Shown piece by piece: positions 21,436 through 31,978 of a DNA stretch of 64,000 bases. The notes below the pieces were generated by a model. It saw only the letters and a list, made by a program, of their open reading frames with translations. It made no database searches and was not told the origin of the DNA. The DNA comes from Macrostomum hystrix (Eukaryota; Platyhelminthes; Macrostomidae). A program made the translations under genes and the position numbers. The stretch lies in contig CATNEN010000039.1 of the NCBI GenBank assembly GCA_950097015.1, positions 6,650,501 through 6,714,500 of the forward strand. The letters are read 5' to 3'. Position 1 is the first letter of the stretch. Each line of letters starts with the position of its first letter.

Positions 21436-24400
21436 TGCCCAAAGTGGAGCCATCTGAGCAGTTTATAGCCTTTATGGCAGCCATCGGCTTCACGGATGGC
21501 TTCGGAGGCATGGTCAACGTTTTTGACGGTGGCAGAGATGCATTCAGATTCTCTGGCGACGAAGACGGCGCGCGAGACGTCTCGGGCGTCGCAGGCATCG
21601 CGGCGAACATACCGGCCATGCCTGGAACTGCCACAGCGCCTGCCGGGATGCGAAATTTGCTGGGAAGCGTCCCAGTTGTCACCGTCGAGGGCGGCGACTG
21701 CGGCTGCGGCAGCGGCGGCTGCGGCAGCGGCTTCTGCGGCGGCGGCGGCTGCGTTTGCGGCGGCTGTGGCAGCGGCGTCTGTGGGAGCGGCTTCTGCGGC
21801 GGCGGCGGCTGTTGTCTAGTTGGCAGACGTCGATTCCGATCGCCCATGGGCCGTCTGGGCAGAGCCTGTGGCGGTTTGACGTCAGCCGCATCCGTGTCAT
21901 CAGGCAGTTCGCTGGTGTCATCCGGCAGTCCATCGTCTACTGCGTGTCGATGCCGTGCAGTCAGGCTTGCTGGGAAAATTGACAGGGGTCGACCGCGGCT
22001 GCCACGGCTTGGCGGCGGTTGCAGATCAAATCCGGCACCAGCTAGCGGCCCTTCGGTTCGCGGCGACACCGGAGCAGCCAGGTTTCTTCGCAGGGTCGGG
22101 CCGAGGATTTTGGTCCGAAGCAGCGAGTTCTGGTGAGCGGCGAAGGGCGGGTGTCTCTGGTTAGTTGATTCAGACCTCCCATGTAAGGAAGTCAAAGGGG
22201 GAATTAACCCGTTCTTCTGAAGAAGGACCAGCTAGGGATATTGGCAGGTTCCTACCAGAGAGGGCGTCTACCGAGGCCTGGCGGGGCCGCTTTGGCGGAG
22301 GACGGGAGGCCGGGTTGGCCATCACAGCTCACCAGCGAGTCCAGCGACTGCTGCAGATTATGAATGACAACCTCCTGCAGGTAGCCAGAAATGGCCAGGG
22401 CGCTGTTGAGCTTCAGAACGCTAAAAAATTGAAGCGAATTTTAAGTTCGATTTTGCGGATTTAAAAATCGACTTTTCGAACCTCACACCAACCCCCCTGA
22501 GCTCGATTCAGGTAGAGATTTATTTGAGTGGTTTTCAGTATACTTTTGTGTACAGCGAGTGTGTGTGTGTGCCTGCCTAAAATATCCGTATACTTGCATG
22601 TACTCACAATGTGCTCACGGATTCGAACTAAGGACCTTTGTTTAGCCTTCACCCACGCGATTTAAAATAGAAACTGCCACAGAACTCACGACAGCTGAGC
22701 TGCTAGGGCCGGTACGGCCGAACGGCTTAGAGAATCGGCCACATCGCCGACACCAGCCTGGCAGCGGGCGGACTCGCTGCCCAGACGGGCCCAGAGGTTG
22801 TCGATCAGGCTTTGGTCGTCGGCGAAGGCGCCAGGGCAGGCGTCGGCGGCCCGGCGAAGCATTTCCGATTGTGCGGCGGCCAAGTCGGCGGACAGAGCCG
22901 CGTGCGACGGCGCCGGCATGTCAACGGTCAGGAAGCGGCGCGTCGCCGAACTGTCGCCGAGTTCGTCGCTGCCGCTGCCGCCGTTGCCTTCGCCCTGCAG
23001 GCGGATGAGCAATCGCTTGGCCGATTCGGCGTCCTCCGCGGCGAGGCGGCAGCGCCGGATGCTTTCGGCGATCTCGGGAACAGCGGCGGCGGAGGCGGCC
23101 GCGGTGGCTGTGGCGATAACAACCTCAGCCTGTGCCCTATAGTTATCCGCACTCAGCGAGTAGTTGCTGAGCTCAGCGTGCAGCCAATAGTCTCGCGAAT
23201 TCACCTGGATGGTGGAAGTCATGTACACCTGAATGCGAAATTCCAAAAGCAAATCGCGTTTCTAATTATATCCCATACTTAACGTCTATTTTGAGTATTG
23301 TAGTGACTGCTTAAAATAAGTCGAGTCTTCGCAAAATGAGCCAGTGCTACGGCACTGAACGAAACGAAAACGGGAGCGAAGCCCTCTAGCCGAGAATCAA
23401 ATATATGAACCAAGAGATAAGGAGGGGCAGAAGGGTAACACGAGTAAGGACGGGCCAGAGGGTAAGAGCTGAAGAGGAGGGGTGAGGAAAGAGAGACGAA
23501 CACCTAGCCAATCAGAAACGAGGGAAAGGAAAGAGAAGTGAAGGTTAGATAAGAAGCTGAACAGACAGAGGGAGTGATAAGAAAGTGCAATAAGAGGGCG
23601 CACGAGCGTAAACAAGCACAGAGAGAAGGGGGAAGTAATGACACATATCCCCATCTGATCACTAATTATCAAAATCTCGATTTCCAATATTCCCATCCGA
23701 TTTCGAATCCCATTGTCCACAACTAGCTTTATATTAACCCAATCTAAATCCCATTATCTTCACCGCAGGTTTTATCCTAAACAAGAATCCCATTATCCCT
23801 ATCAGATTTTACTTGAGATGCCCAATTGAGGCCAGTGCTCACCATTCGACCGACTCCTCGGTTGTTGCGCAGCAGGCCCTCCTGAAGCAGCTCCATGGCA
23901 TCCTGCAGCATCTGCTGGGAGCTGCTGCTGACGGTAGCCAGGTCGGACACCGGCAGCGGGAGGCGCAACAGAGTCCGGTTAAAGCGCAATGCGTCGGCGA
24001 GGTCGCGGAGGCCGGCGGCGCTGATTTTATTGCCGTCTAGCCGAACCTCTGTCAGGCTGGCGTTGATGTACAACGACTTGGCCAGGATGCGGGCTCCGAG
24101 GTCGCCTGCGAGGTTGTCGGTGATGTCTAGTCGGCAAAGGTTTTTGCACTGCCCGATGGTGTTCAGCAGGATGGCAAGGCTGCTGCCGAGCTTTGCGCCC
24201 CGGATCGACAATGAGGTTAAAGACTGCCAACGGAGACGGGTGAGGGGACAGAATGGTTGCTACTTTATAATTGGCTGGTTTAAAGCTACTCTGTGATTGG
24301 CTGTTGTATAGCTACTCTGTGGTTGGCTATTGGATAGCTACTCTGTGGTTGGCTGTTGTATAGCTACTCTGTGATTGGCTGTTGTATAGCTACTCTGTGG

Positions 24401-27400
24401 TTGGCTGTTGTATATAGCTACTCTGTGATTGGCTGTTGGATAGCTACTCTGTGATTGGCTGTTGTATAGCTACTCTGTGATTGGCTGTTGGATAGCTACT
24501 CTGTGGTTGGCTCTTGGATAGCTACTCTGTGATTGGCTGTTGTATAGCTACTCTGTGGTTGGCTGTTGTATATAGCTACTCTGTGATTGGCTGTTGTATA
24601 TAGCTACTCTGTGATTGGCTGCCGGGCAGCAAAGCGAAAAAGGGAATAAAGAAACTTAATTCTAGGACAATACTTACACATTTATCATCTGTAACCAGAT
24701 CTGAAAACTCTTGTATCACTTTTGGATCTCTGGAATTGAAAGATTCAGTTAAGATAAAAATGAGTTTAGTATAAGCGATGCGAAATGAAAGAAGCGAACC
24801 AAAATTGTCTTTTTTATACTCACTTTCTATTAGGGCCGCGATAGTTGTTGCCGCCGATGGCCAGATGACGAATGTCGCACCTGCAGATTGTTTCAACTAG
24901 CCGATTTAGCTCTACTCCAAAGTCTGGAACGAAAAATTAGCTGGCATTGTTAAAGAAAAGTACTTAATATGAAAAAAATCTAACAGAAATAAATAATGGC
25001 CTAAATTATCGTTAGAAGAAAAAAATAGTTTCCCTTGACTTAGGATTCGAACTCACGAATACTTGTGAACAAATTTAAGGTTACATAAAATAACAAAAAA
25101 AAATTTTGTGTGGGAGTTTTTCAGATTTGCTTGAGACTGCCCAACCCCAACCCCCAAGACACCAACCGTTATCGCTGAGGTCCAGAGACTCCAGCCGGCT
25201 GATGCGATAGTTCTGCAGGCAGGAGCGCAGTATCTGGGCGCCGCCCGGGCCAAAATCGTTGCCGGCTAGCTCCAGGCTGAGGCCACCACCGCCGCCGCCG
25301 CCGTTGCTGAGGCCGACCAGAAGGCCCTGGGCGGCAGAGGGCGGCAGCCGGCAACGATTCAGATGGACTCGTCGAAGTGCCCGACAGGCGGCGAAGAATT
25401 CGGCCCAGAAGTCGCGGCTGTCGCCAATCAAAGTGGCCGCCGCGTCGTCACCTTTGGCGTTGACGTTGCTGATGGAGGGCCGGCGAATGAACATGCCGAC
25501 TAGCTGGGTTGGGTGCGAGCCCTGGGTAGGTGAGCTGTACTGATTGCCGCTCAGATCCAGGTGGCTCAGGCAGCTGGTGAGTTTGAGCAGCACGGGAACT
25601 AGCTGAATGGGGTTAGAGTTGGGTTAGGGTTAGTGTAGGATTTGGCCAGATTTACAGCCAATTGCCCAGCCTTCTAAAGGCGATGTATAGCTGTTCAGTC
25701 CGTGGACTGTGAGGCCGCCAAATACGCACCCCATGCATAAGTCAGATGGGCCTGTGTTTAAAGAAATGTTAAAGGAAACAGAGAATGGGGTCTGATTTGC
25801 AGCCGACAGCACAGCCGCAGCAGCTCGTATTGCGCAGCGCATCTGAAGGTTGCGTACGCCTTTTCAGTCCATTGACTGGGGCGGGGAAGCCAAACTCACC
25901 CTCACTTACCCAAGCAACACATTTAACAGCCGGGTGTACAGAAGTCGGAAATCGAACCCCTGACCATCAATTCGTGAGTCCGACGCTCCAAATAAGCTCC
26001 GAATACTTGCTATAATGAAGAGTAAAACAGAAGTCGCGCCTGCTCACCGATTCCAGAACCAGGCCGCAGTCAGCGCAGCTCAGCTGTTCCAGGCTACTGA
26101 GCTTGGTCAGATAGCACAACAAACCCTGCGGAATAGCGTGAGTTCACGAGAAATTCGAGGAGGCAATGAGTTTCATATGTTTTACTGCAACTACAAATCC
26201 TCCGCGAACTCACAGCTCCCATCTCATTCTTGCCTGCGCCGCTGCCGCCTCCGCCGCCACCGCCGGCGCCACCAACGCCGCAGCCGTCGATGCAGAGCTG
26301 GCGCAGCGGCAGCGGGCCGGCTGTTTGACCTACGAGCAGCTCCAGGCAGCGGTTCAGCCGCTTCATCGATAGGCCGCAGCGGGCCAGACTAAGCTTCTCA
26401 AGGTTTGGCGACAGTCGGGTCAGGATCTGGCTGAGCTGCTCGGGCACTGCTCAAACGGGTGGGTGATCGAAATAATTAAAGCAAACTGACGGGGGGTGAG
26501 TGGCAGAGCGGTAAACGCGTTTGCTTCTCGCGCCAAGGTTCCTGAGCTCGATTCCGCGGCGAGGCCACATTCGTTGGTGGCGCAGCCGCGGAGGGAAGGC
26601 TTGGGTATTGTCGTGCAAGTTACGCCCTTGAGGGCCAACCTCCAAGGCACAGTGAAAGTGTACACTGCCTGACGATAAAAAGTCAGGGCAGATGTACACA
26701 CCTGCCTGAGTGTGTGCCTGCATATATGGTATGTGTGTGTGTGTGCTCAGGAGTCAGCGAAATGGGCAGAATTGCCTCCTCACTGTACGATTGTACGATT
26801 GCCCGCAACCCTGCAATTATTCTTTTATTATAAAACAAATAGCGGTCTAACGCGTTCGCCTCTCGCACAAAGGTACCCGAGTTCGAATCCGAGTTCCAAG
26901 CTTGAGTCTAGAGTTTGTTAGGTGCAACGAAGTCTTACCAGTTTTGTCGTCGCCACCGGAGAAGTTGTTATTGGATAGATCCAGGCTGATCAGCCGCAGT
27001 TCTGTGTTCTTCTCAGCGGAGGCGGCAAAAACTCGCAGAAACTCGCTGAAATGAGGCGCAATCGCATTGTATCAAGTGTTGAACATACAATAATACAATG
27101 CGCAGGCTGGCCTACCATTTAAGATTACAGCCGGAGAAGTTCAGTTCCTTCAGGGTGCAGTTGTAACTCAGCAGGAAATCCAAACTTTTCAGAACCTTTC
27201 CCTAAAAATAGACGATAGTTAAACATAATTTAATTAGATTGATGCAATATAGACACCTAAGATCTACACGAGTACAATGCGAGATGTTTGTGTAGTAACA
27301 GAACTGATACAAAACTCATGTTTTGCCAGCCAGTACAAGGCTAGTACTAGAACTCAGGAACCAGTACCAGCTCCAGTACTAGAACTCATGAACCAGTACC

Positions 27401-30385
27401 AGCTCCATTACTAGAGCTCATGAACCAGTACCAGCTCCATTACTAGAGCTCATGAACCAGTACCAGCTACAGTACTAGAACTCAGGAACCAGTACCAGCT
27501 CCAGTACTAGAACTCATGAACCAGTACCAGCTCCATTACTAGAGCTCATGAACCAGTACAAGCTACAGTATTAGAACTCATGAACCAGTACCAGCTACAG
27601 TACTAGAACTCAGGAACCAGTACCAGCTCCAGTACTAGAACTCATGAACCAGTACCAGCTCCATTACTAGAGCTCATGAACCAGTACAAGCTACAGTATT
27701 AGAACTCAGGAACCAGTACCAGCTACAGTACTAGAACTCAGGAACCAGTACCAGATACAGTGCTAGAACTCAGGAACCAGTACAAGCTACAGTACTAGAA
27801 CTCAGGAACCAGTACAAGCTACAGTACTAGAACTCAGGAACCAGTACCAGCTACAGTACTAGAACTCAGGAACCAGTACCAGCTACAGTACTAGAACTCA
27901 GGAACCAGTACCAGCTACAGTACTAGAACTCAGGAACCAGTACAAGCTACAGTACTAGAACTCAGGAACCAGTACCAGCTACAGTACTAGAACTCAGGAA
28001 CCAGTACCAGCTACAGTACTAGAACTCAGGAACCAGTACCAGCTACAGTACTAGAACTCAGGAACCAGTACCAGCTACAGTACTAGAACTCAGGAACCAG
28101 TACCAGCTACAGTACTAGAACTCAGGAACCAGTACCAGCTACAGTACTAGAACTCAGGAACCAGTACCAGCTACAGTACTAGAACCCATGCTATAACTCA
28201 CGAATATATTCTAAAAATATTTACAAAATCCAGAAAATGAATCGTATTGCATACACAGCCAGCCACTAAGCACTCACATGGGAGTCCGGCAGCTTGACCC
28301 CGGAGCAGTCCAGGCTGCTGAAGTGATTATTGAAAGCCAGAGCTCCGATTGACGACGCAAAGTCTCCATAATCGAAGTGGGAGAAATCTAAAAGGCGGAA
28401 AGTGGACGCTCCCTGGGAGAAATAGATTGTGTCCACGTCCCACTTGATCTCCGGCTTAGCTGCCACACCCAGGTAGCTGGCAAAAAGGTCGTAGGCAGAT
28501 GAAAAATTGCCGCACTTGTCTGAATTGGCCGCTGCCTGCAAGAGCTCAGTTGAGGACAGATGCTGAGCAATCATGAGGTCGAGCTGCCACCGGGCCGGAA
28601 TGCACATTTCAATCAGACGCTGGCCAATCTGAGCATACGGGAGGTGGGGAGGCGCGTTAGTGCTCACGAGATAGCAACTCTGTGATTGGCTGTTGGACAG
28701 CTGCTCTGTGGTTGGATATTAAATACCTAATCTGTGATTGGCTGCTGAATAGCTACTCTGTGATTGGCTGTTGGATACCTAATCTGTGATTGGCTGTTTA
28801 ATACCTACTCTATGATTGGCTAGAATTCACAGACTCACTGTCCAATCTAAATACAGGAAGTGGGGAGGCGCGTTAGTGCTCAAAAGAGTCGAGCTAGCAA
28901 CAAAAGTACACAAACCTGCGGAAGGTGCAGTCGCAGGCAGGCAATGGAGTGGGTAATAATGCGAGCGCAGTCGTCCTGCGTGCTGCAGACGAACTGCAGA
29001 CAGTCGCCATTGGACAAGGTCAACTCTATGCGGCAGGCGTCGGTGTCGGGAACGTGGACCCCGCGAAGGTCCAGGTAGTGCACGCAGCGCTCCAGCTGCA
29101 GCTGGGCCTTGGCGCCGCTGCCCCCCGGCTGGCCCAGAACGTGAAAGCGGTCCGTGTAGAATAGCTGATAATGCAATGGTTAGTGGATTTTGACGGAACA
29201 GACGCATTCGTTTTGTTAATAATCTATCTAAGAATAGAATAAATAGATTCGCAGCCTTTCAAAAGCTCTTCATAAATATTCGGTAGCCGATATAGCTGCC
29301 AATTCTAAGATTATGACTTTTCGCTCAGGTATGACAACTGGCCCTGTCCTTACTCTAGCCCAATATCTACTTGTTATGCGAGTGCTAATCTACAGATATC
29401 ATAGTTTTAAGTCGAATAAAATTTAATCTAGAAGTCCACGCTTCAGGTAAATACACTTTCAAAATAACATTTGCGATTAAGGCTCTTAGCTGTGCATTAC
29501 AGGCCAGCATCTGCGTGTGGTATGTGCTGGTACTGGCTGTGGTATGTGCTGGTACTGGCTGTGGTATGTGCTGGTACTGGCTGTGGTATGTGCTGGCACT
29601 GGCTGTGGTATGTGCTGGTACTGGCTGTGGTATGTGCTGGTACTGGCTGTGGTATGTGCTGGTACTGGCTGTGGTATGTGCTGGTACTGGCTGTGGTATG
29701 TGCTGGTACTGGCTGTGGTATGTGCTTGTACATGCTGCGGTATGGGCAGGTACTGGCTGTGGTATGTGCTGGCACTGGCTGTGGTATGGGCAGGTACTGG
29801 CTATGGTATGTGCTGGTACTGGCTGTGGTATGTGCTGGCACTGGCTGTGGTATGTGCTGGTACTGGCTGTGGTATGTGCTTGTACATGCTGCGGTATGGG
29901 CAGGTACTGGCTGTGGTATGTGCTGGCACTGGCTGTGGTATGTGCTGGCACTGGCTGTGGTATGTGCAGGCACTGGCTGTGGTATGTGCTGGTACTGGCT
30001 GTGGTATGTGCTGGCACTGGATGTGGTATGTGCTGGTACTGGCTGTGGTATGTGCTTGTACATGCTGCGGTATGGGCAGGTACTGGCTGTGGTATGTGCT
30101 GGCACTGGCTGTGGTATGTGCTGGTACTGGCTGTGGTATGTGCTGGCACTGGCTGTGGTATGGGCTGGCACTGGCTGTGGTATGGGCTGGTACTAGCTGT
30201 GGTATGTGCTGGTACTGGCTGTGGTATGGGCTGGCACTGGCTGTGGTATGTGCTGGCACTGGCTGGGGTATGTGCTGGCACTGGCTGTGGTATGGGCTTA
30301 CCAGAACCTTGGCAGCAGTTTGCACAGAATTTTTCTTGCTGCTAGTCTCCCATTGCACGGTAATCCTGCAGTGCTGCTTATCCAT
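21436..30385 (-). CDS. CARMIL: CARMIL family capping-protein regulator (LRRC16-like)
   Basis: Fourteen phase-consistent exons read leftwards: 30385-30302, 29164-28916, 28628-28278, 27201-27116, 27045-26939, 26446-26214, 26125-26048, 25602-25167, 24923-24824, 24729-24678, 24223-23843, 23228-22690, 22420-22333, 22156-21436 (about 1168 codons). Exons 1-2 form the CARMIL-type PH domain (HCRITVQW, FYTDRFHVL). Exon 3 has the signature IKWDVDTIYFSQ and LLDFSHFD. Exons 3-11 form the leucine-rich-repeat horseshoe (LSHLDLSGNQ, SLDLSDN, LCRLDITDN). The exon-11 LLRNNR matches the end of the vertebrate LRR region. Exons 12-13 are the helical dimerisation region. Exon 14 is Pro-rich (PLPQPPLPQP), as in CARMIL tails that bind SH3 domains. 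The family binds capping protein and controls actin at the leading edge; I could not identify the capping-protein-interaction motif. The donor at 25166 (GTTGGT) is weak. A tiny last exon at 21302-21280 is possible. The true start could lie further upstream. Confidence 0.93.
24267..24620. repeat. 26-bp minisatellite in a CARMIL intron, ATTGGCTGTTG family
   Basis: About 13 units containing TGTGATTGGCTGTTG and ATAGCTACTC, with occasional 2-bp TA additions. Each unit carries ATTGG, an inverted CCAAT box. It lies between the exons ending at 24678 and starting at 24223. The same unit recurs in a second CARMIL intron at 28676-28825. Confidence 0.93.
25655..25735 (-). mobile_element. SINE family 2 fragment
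   Basis: Carries TAGCTGTTCAGTCC and a variant palindrome CAGTCCGTGGACTG, preceded by CAGCCTTCTAAAGGCGATG. Inside a CARMIL intron. Confidence 0.45.
25800..25995 (-). mobile_element. SINE family 2 with tRNA-like head
   Basis: On the minus strand: box-B-like GGGGTTCGATTTCCG, then CAGCCGGC-type body, GGTAAGTGAGGGTGAG, a palindrome variant (CAGTCAATGGACTG) and CGTACGCAACCTTCAGATG. It lies in a CARMIL intron in the same direction as the gene. Confidence 0.6.
26491..26832 (+). mobile_element. SINE family 1 in a CARMIL intron
   Basis: A full head with box A (TGGCAGAGCGGTAAACGCG) and box B (GAGCTCGATTCCGCGG), the usual body and a TG-rich stretch. The 3' end is slightly shortened (CCCGCAACCCTGCAATTATT). 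Antisense to CARMIL. Confidence 0.9.
26838..26900 (+). mobile_element. SINE family 1 head fragment
   Basis: Only the tRNA-related head remains: AGCGGTCTAACGCGTTCGCC and GAGTTCGAATCCGAG. It directly follows the previous SINE. Confidence 0.65.
27318..28190. repeat. 32-bp minisatellite in a CARMIL intron
   Basis: About 27 units containing ACCAGCTACAGTACTAGAAC followed by TCAGGAACCAGT. The left third has a second subtype (CTCCATTACTAGAGCTCATG). It fills the intron between exons 28628-28278 and 27201-27116. Three units of it reappear at 31591-31678. Confidence 0.95.
28676..28825. repeat. 26-bp minisatellite, second ATTGGCTG array
   Basis: About five to six units of TGTGATTGGCTGTTGG with ATACCTAATC or ATAGCTACTC. 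It matches the array at 24267 and lies in the intron after the PH-domain exon. Confidence 0.88.
29517..30298. repeat. 22-bp minisatellite in CARMIL intron 1
   Basis: About 35 units of GGTATGTGCTGGTACTGGC plus CTGT, with a TGTACATGCTGCGGTATGGG variant spaced through it. The right end reaches within a few bases of the exon-1 splice donor (30296-30301). The long frames on both strands arise because 66 bp (3 units) reads without stops. Confidence 0.95.
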
Positions 30386-31311
30386 GGTTGCGTCGAGTCG
30401 AAAATACTGCTGCTTTTAGCACAGGCCGCCAGCTGGATTGTTGTGAATGAGAAGACTCAGCAGTTAAACTTTTGAAGGCTGAAAATTAAACCCGAATATT
30501 ATAATTAAGTTTTCGCAGCAATATAGAAATAATTGTTAATCGGAAAAATCTATTATATACAGCTCATATGGTGTCCGCATAGTAGCATAAAAATATATAT
30601 TATAATAGTTTCGCTGCATCCTTAATGCTGAGTCTGCTCATTCTCTATACTCAAAGCGTACTTGAAAACTGCACATTTGCACGCTGCAGTGGCAACCCCA
30701 TATTGTACAGAGGCTGCTAACTTTGAGCACTGAGACACCCTCCACCCGAATTCTCTCACTGTAAACAGGTACTAACAATGGTAGGAAAGCCCACCTGGCT
30801 ACCTACCAGACAAACAACGGGTATGGGTATGGAATAGCTATTGCGTATTCAATTATATTTATCCAATTGAGTTCGCTGGAACATCCTTGTTTAAATACTA
30901 GCATCTCAAAACTACGATTTGTGATAAGTAATTAGTAATTAAAACAAATAAATACGGAATTCGTTTAGGCAATTATTTAGGTAAACATACAGTAACAAGG
31001 TTGCGCTGTACAGGAGTCGGTACCTCACACCGGTCAATGAAACGTCAAAGAATAGATCTTTTATTTATCATTATACGTCTAATCGGTTAATATGTTCGGA
31101 TTTTTCCAATGAGTTACATGTGTACTTGACTTCGTGAATAATAGGAAAAGCAATTCTTGCTTTTATTATGTTCAAAGTTACTTACGACGTAAATCTACAG
31201 AGAGTTACACAAAAAAGCTTTTAGCGGTTAATTATAGCTAAAACGTCAGAGGAGAAAATGCGTTTAAACTTCTAGACTTAAACCAACCAAATAATCACAC
31301 GTCCCTTTTAA
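30386..31311. other. Region upstream of the CARMIL first seen exon
   Basis: AT-rich, no gene recognised. The CARMIL promoter and possibly a short N-terminal exon should lie here, but no clear core-promoter motif stands out. Confidence 0.35.
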
Positions 31312-31972
31312 GAAGCTGTTCAACCAATCAGCAAACCATACGTTATTTTATTGAAGCTGTTCAACCAATCAGCAAACCATACGTTATTTTATTGAAGCTG
31401 TTCAACCAATCAGCAAACCATACGTTATTTTATTGAAGCTGTTCAACCAATCAGCAAACCATACGTTATTTTATTGAAGCTGTTCAACCAATCAGCAAAC
31501 CATACGTTATTTTATTGAAGCTGTTCAACCAATCAGAGAACCATACGTTATTTTATTGAAGCTGTTCAACCAATCAGCAAACCATACGTTATGGTACCAG
31601 CTACAGTACTAGAACTCAGGAACCAGTACCAGCTACAGTACTAGAACTCAGGAACCAGTACCAGCTACAGTACCAGCTTTATTTTATTGAAGCTGTTCAA
31701 CCAATCAGCAAACCATACGTTATTTTATTGAAGCTGTTCAACCAATCAGCAAACCATACGTTGGGTGCATCCTGACGCCCCAGACTTAGGGTCCCGTGCG
31801 GACACTCGCGCCCTGACGCAGGCCAGCACGGGCCCGCGTACTCTGACCCTCCTAGGTGCACCCCTCCGGGGAGTCGCGAGTACAACAAGAGAATCACACG
31901 TTTTTTAAAAGATGTACAGCCAATCAGAGAATCACACGTTTTCTTAAAGAAGCTGTTCAACCAATCACTTCC
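31312..31972. repeat. 41-bp minisatellite with CCAAT boxes, interrupted
   Basis: Units contain GAAGCTGTTCAACCAATCAG, then CAAACCATACGTTATTTTAT. The run 31312-31590 is followed by three units of the 32-bp CARMIL-intron array (31591-31678), then more 41-bp units to 31761. A GC-rich 115-bp block and two degenerate units follow, to 31972. Each unit carries CCAAT and, on the minus strand, an AATAAA. Confidence 0.93.
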
Positions 31973-31978
31973 TGCAGT

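Noticed and set aside
21204-22136. 310-codon plus-strand Gly/Cys-rich frame
   Set aside because: It is the complement of the Pro-rich CARMIL tail exon (22156-21436). The minus-strand reading has consistent splice phases.
22798-23282. Plus-strand frames opposite the CARMIL helical exon
   Set aside because: GC-rich shadow frames of the exon 23228-22690.
29385-30419. Several 200-300 codon frames on both strands
   Set aside because: The 22-bp array cycles through three frames every 66 bp without stops; it lies in CARMIL intron 1.
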